DNA from: Gnetum montanum
Taxonomy: Eukaryota > Streptophyta > Gnetopsida > Gnetales > Gnetaceae
Length of the DNA stretch: 64,000 nt
Assembly: GCA_015680685.1 (NCBI GenBank)
Contig: MNCI01011971.1
Location: 37,488 to 101,487 of the forward strand
Direction: 5' to 3'
Made by a program: the position numbers and the translations under genes. Below, one piece after another: positions 59,440-64,000 of the stretch (the stretch's first letter is position 1; each line of letters starts with the position of its first letter). The notes below the pieces were generated by a model. That model saw only the letters and a program-made list of their open reading frames with translations. It had not been told where the DNA came from and did not search any database.

Positions 59440-62350
59440 CAAAAAAATGGACAACACATCCTCTGATGGCATGAAGGTGGTGTTGAAGATTAGACAATCC
59501 TAGGTGGTGCAGGCTCCTAAGGTTCTAAAGGACCTTCGCTAGGTTTGGGCATGTGTGGTGGCTAAGGAAGTTGTGGCTATTCTATTGCAGCTACAACCTC
59601 TGGTGAAAGGTAAAAGGCATCTAGTAATGCCTTCATCTTCTCCTCCTTACTCCAGGGATTGTTCACAATCCACATGACATCGCTAATGTGGGCTAGAATA
59701 GGGATATCCCACAAATAGGGCATTATTAGGAATATTTCCTTAGTATTGACAAACTAGGGAATGTATTATTTACATTTTACATCAAACACCTTGGCTACAT
59801 TATGCAGCTCTTGGTAGTCAATCATCTTTCTAGCTAGGATCTCAATGGTAGATCTTTGATGAATGTATTTGCCCTTGAGAACTTTGAGTTTGGTATTTAT
59901 GACTACAAGCTTTTTCTTGCTATCTTTGTGATGGTTGAAATTAGCTCATACAACAAGTACGAGCTAGCCACTCTCGTCTCTAGTTCTAAACATAGTCATC
60001 TGGTAGTCAACATGGCCATATTTGCATATCAAAGATTGGCAAGCTCCATGTATTCCATCATCTCTTCAACTTGCAACTCCTTTATGCATATTTTCACCTT
60101 GTTGCAGGCATCTATCCCATTAATGATAGGTTGTTACAATTATCTTTCTTACTTGAGCGATTGGAGACTTTCATTTACTTTCGCCTTCACCAACTGGATG
60201 TGTTTTTCATTCACTTATTTTTATAGACCAACATGATCTTTGTAATGATCCTTAACTCTCTCAAATTTGAGAGCCTTTGATTTCCAGGCAGCTACCTCGA
60301 TCATAGTCTTTTGGTGAAGGGTAGAAAATTCCTCCATGGAGAGGTTTCTATTTTCTACTGTCAATCTCCTTAGCTCTGTGTTCACTTTGGCCAGTTGCTC
60401 TTGTTATTGATGGATGAAGTTGGTTAATTATTATTTATGCTCATTAACATTGTGTAGGCGATGGTTCTCTAGAGTCAATTGTACATTCTCCTGGCAGGTT
60501 TGATCCAAGGCCTTCTAAATTTTATGTTGTGTCACCTCTACCAAGAATTGATAAAACATCATCATCTCCATTATACCCTAAACCCCTTTCAATCTAGTGT
60601 GAAGCTATCCAAGAACTTCATCTTTTATCAATGCTAGGTTGAGAAATGCAAGATCAGCAATTTTGGCTCTTAATTTAGCAACTTCAGTAGCCAAGCATTC
60701 ATTCAACTCCTTGTCTATTTTGAGTTGCCCATCCAAGATGATGCTTTTTCCCCTTGCCTCTAGCATCTTCAACTGGGCTACAGTAATAATGTCTAGAAGG
60801 TTAAAGACATTCAAAAGAAATTATCTAGTTCCTACCAATGAGTCTAGTAGTTATTTATGTTGTGCTACATTTATTCTACTACTTGTGATTCTTGCAGATG
60901 TCTACATATCTTTTAGTATAGTGATGTCTGGTACAGACGTTGTAGGTCCATTGAGGGTTTCAAAAATTCGGTCAACAACCACCTCTACTATTGTCTCTTA
61001 CCCTTGGTGCTGCATCACCAATATAGTTGTGCCCTTGCCTTCCACCAAGTGCACTAAGAAGGTCACAAAATTCCCAAAGATTTCTAGGAGTGGCTACTAT
61101 TCTACGAGAGATACCATGAGCTCCCTAGTGCTAGGATTCAATCTTGCAAATAACTACATTCTTTGGACTGAGAAAATGGATCCACCTTCACCCATCAGGC
61201 TAATTATTTCAGCCACCTTATTTAGGTGGCTCATTACTGGTCGATACATAGATGGATCCTTGTCACTCATGCCTACTCATTGCTCTTGTTCACTTAAGAG
61301 TCATTCTCGGTACTCATGCAACAATTGGACTATTGCAACAACGTCTAGCATAGTTTTTTGAATGGTAGGTGAAGGTGGTGGTTGTTGCTCTTCTTAAATG
61401 GTTGTTGCAAGCATCTTATCTTTCATCATCTCTACCCAATTAGTGGTCAGAGCATGCCTAACAACATCATTTGTATAATGAACTATTCCTCACCTCCAAT
61501 AAAGTTTTCTAATAAGGCATAGGAAGGGGAGTTCCTTTCTTACACATTCATTTTCCTTAAATCACTTTTTCATATCTAAATAGATTAGCTATGAAAGGTT
61601 GATAGTGAATCTCTCACTTAGAGTGGCACATTCATGGGTAGAAAAGGTGGTGATTTTCCTTGGCCTTACTATGGGATTGAGGTGGAAGGTTGCAATCTTA
61701 TAGTGGATCCTTTCTGCCGATGTGAGTGCATCAAACTCCTTGCGATCAACACCATAACACTATCACATCCATTCTTTCTTGATGCTGGAGTCTACTTGCA
61801 TTGGAATCTCAATGAGATTCACCTCTTTTTCTAGCAACCCAAGTACTTCAACAATGGCTTGCACTAAGTAGGATATTGAGATGTCCTTAACTTTTACCAT
61901 TGATCTAGCTTACCTATTATTCCAAAATAAAAATGTCTCTCCTAGGTACCAGTCCCTAGTGAAAGTGATGATTGGCCACATGGGAGAAGCCTTCAATTGG
62001 TCCTACACTTCTTTTGGTGCTTACTCTAGGAAAGGATCAAATTTTAACTCTTAGAGCATTATTTTCTAAACCTTCCTTAATCTAATTTGATTCAGGCAAG
62101 CTTCTAACATAGTCACCTCTAAATTTGCTAGTTGATCTAGTGCATCATCCTAGTGGGAATGTTTTGTTGTTGTTGCTGGTTCTGGAATCTGTTGAATAGA
62201 TTCTACCTCAACCTCTTCCATAATAGGCCCTATGGCATGGATTGAAAGTGGTTCTTCTTGGGCTTGATCTTAGCCCCTTCTTATTCTATGTAGTTTCTTC
62301 CTTAGTTGAGATGGTCCTACTTCTTGCATGTGTTTACCTTTTGATGCCAT
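59440..62350 (-). pseudogene. E5 ORF-CC, accessory protein 3' of integrase
   Basis: Starts MASKGKHMQEVGPSQLRKKL at 62350 on the minus strand. Before the conserved block it is acidic/proline-rich. At about 61930-62080 it reads DQLKASPMWPIITFTRDWYL then GETFLFWNN, matching E4. A coiled-coil-like frame at 60605-60814 (QLKMLEARGKSIILDGQLKI, CLATEVAKLRAKIADL) follows, with Gln/Glu-rich text to the C-terminus near 59460 (PPHMPKPSEGPLEP). No RT, protease or envelope-like feature. Stop codons are many. The plus frame 60639-61361 (240 codons) is its shadow, not a gene. Confidence 0.7.
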
Positions 62351-63170
62351 CTACAGTCACAACACATCCATGGATTGGTAGATATAATGTGTAACTTTTA
62401 CTTTTTAAATACCTTATCTCATCAATTAGTTACATTTTGGCTAAGTTTGGACCATGTAAAATTGAAAATTTTATTAATTATTTATTGTAAATTTCATTGG
62501 AGCTTGTTGGAAAGGTTTAAATCTTATAATTTGATGTTTTATAGTTGATTTATTAGTTTAAAAATTATGGGAGTTAGAAAAAGGGCAAAAAGTTTTTTTT
62601 ATCAAAAATGGCACATTTGTGGGCCCATGATAAAGAGCTTACCTCTAGTAGCTACAAGGTTGAGGAATAGAGTGATTTTGATAAACAATTAGGACGTTAT
62701 GGGCTCTGGAAAGTGCTAAGCTCTGAAAATTTAAAAAACTCCCTTAGCATTTGTGAGAAAATGTAAAACTTTCAAAGTGGGGTCATGCATATATATAGTG
62801 TTTTTTTGCTACATTGATGGGGCCATGTATATGGGGGCTTGTATACATGTCTGCTCCATCGATGGGGCCTTGTATATAGAGCCCGTAGGAAAAATTTGAA
62901 TTTTGAATATCTTAAAAANGTAGCAAAGATGGATGATGGAGAAAGTGGAATGGAATTTCAGATTGAGTTCATAACAAGTCCCTTATGGAGTTTTGTGTTT
63001 AAAATGACCTAAGAAGATCCATCCTTAGTCTAGACCAAAACCAACCTCTTTCATTGACTTCACATTACCACTCCAAGATCGATCCACCTCCTCAAGACAC
63101 AAGAATGCTCCCACAGAACAAACACAATTCCATAAAGAGAAGAAAAGAGAAGTAGGAATTGAGAGAGGAT
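62351..63170 (-). promoter_or_regulatory. E5 spacer with TATA and U3-like repeats before ORF-CC
   Basis: Aligns with E2 33400-34150. TATATATA at 62789-62796; repeats ACATTGATGGGGCCATGTAT and CCATCGATGGGGCCTTGTAT at 62810-62880 lie just upstream on the minus strand, about 440-530 bp before the ORF-CC start. An N at 62919. Confidence 0.6.
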
Positions 63171-64000
63171 CTTAGGTAGAGGGGACCTTCAATCATGGGT
63201 AACATGTCTTTATAATCCCATAACTAGTGCTTGTGGCCTATTTATTTGTCTAAGGGTTGTGCTTTGAATTTTCATCATGTTTTATTTTTTTTGCTTATTT
63301 TTTTCTTTTTCTTTATTTTTGGATGGGAACCACACCATGAAAAGACTTTATTTATCTTCCTATTATTGGTTGACATGGAATGGTAAGAAGTCTATGAATA
63401 CATTCAAGCACCCAAGCAAGTAGAATAGTACAAATAGTATTGAGTTTCCTTGAATTCACACCATGTGCAAACCTTTGAATCCTTCCCAATTCTAGAAACT
63501 ACCAAGGTTACAAATTTATTAAATTTTATTTAATAAAAGGGACCTAAAATTTTCAAAACATGAAAAACCATAGAGTTTGTTGATGGGTGGATGTCATGGA
63601 CCCATTTCTTGTTCCATGAAAAATAAACCATGAGTTAGCCATCAGCACAAAAATTTAAAAATAGAAACTAGACATCAGCAAACAAAACATTAAGCACAAA
63701 CAATCATTAGTGGTAGCTACAGCACCATTATGTCCTATTGGCACAAAGCACGTTTCTTACCAAAAACTAAAAAATCACACTCAAACAAAGGAAAATATAT
63801 AAAAAAGTGTAAAATATTCAAGAAATATTTAAACATACTAAAGATGATGTAAAACAAAAAATGGTGTAAAATGAAAAAGGTGTAAAGTAAATAATTTGCA
63901 AAACAAAAATGTGTAAAACAAAAAATAGAAAAACTGAGAAGCCATGTATATGATTAGCATGGACAACCATCTCCCCCACGACTATGTTGGAAGGAGGAGA
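63171..64000 (-). other. E5 post-integrase spacer
   Basis: Aligns with 430-1279 in the same orientation, about 70-75% identical by eye. No ORF recognised; the integrase should follow to the right, outside the window. Confidence 0.8.

Larger units (their letters stand above)
58305..64000 (-). mobile_element. E5, Athila-like element, 3' half; continues past window end
   Basis: Minus strand: post-integrase spacer (63171-64000), second spacer with TATA and U3-like repeats, ORF-CC, PPT, 3' LTR. Pol, gag and the 5' LTR must lie beyond 64000. The spacer 63171-64000 matches E1 at 430-1279, which ties ORF-CC to the position 3' of integrase. Confidence 0.85.

Noticed and set aside
60639-61361. 240-codon plus-strand open frame, the longest open frame in the window
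   Set aside because: It lies antisense to ORF-CC of E5 and has no recognisable domain. The minus strand carries the conserved DWYLGE and coiled-coil blocks.

Overview
The window is repeat-dominated nuclear DNA of a large plant genome. A gymnosperm, probably a conifer, is my best inference. It is packed with old, stop-riddled LTR retrotransposons nested in one another. The only host-gene traces lie in a short island (about 50.9-55.1 kb). There is no bacterial gene organisation, no CRISPR and no rRNA; I saw no tRNA.

Layout. (1) 430-3310 and 20042-25106 are two halves of one minus-strand Athila-like Ty3/gypsy element (E1). (2) A complete plus-strand Tat/Ogre-like element, 3311-20041 (16.7 kb), with 1462-bp LTRs at both ends, is inserted in the RT/RNase H region of E1. 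It carries gag, protease, RT and integrase relics, two minisatellite regions, and a long decayed antisense gene with at least one convincing intron between protease and RT. (3) 25107-25993 is an LTR relic. (4) 26000-33308 is a second Athila-like element (E3), minus strand, with 5' LTR and PBS but no 3' LTR seen. (5) 33400-39410 is a third (E2), minus strand. (6) 39411-39997 plus 49041-49571 is a solo LTR in the opposite orientation, split by E4. (7) E4 (39998-49040) is a compact minus-strand element with both LTRs, gag and a 3' accessory ORF, but no recognisable pol. (8) 49600-50811 is a LINE fragment that runs into an assembly gap. (9) 50940-55100 holds a germin-like first exon with TATA box, truncated, and a set of candidate exons of an unrecognised gene. 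(10) 57285-57760 is a Ty1/copia relic. (11) 57765-64000 is an LTR cut by a younger LTR, followed by the 3' half of another Athila-like element whose pol lies beyond the window.

The Athila-like copies share one plan, read on the minus strand: LTR, PBS, gag, protease, RT, RNase H, integrase, a non-coding spacer, an accessory ORF ('ORF-CC'), polypurine tract, LTR. Two things here may be undescribed. The first is the antisense gene inside the Tat-like element. The second is a TATA box with U3-like repeats in the spacer ahead of ORF-CC; this spacer element resembles the U3 type of the LTR of the same copy. All element identifications rest on protein motifs and direct repeats read by eye. No similarity search was run, and identities are estimates.
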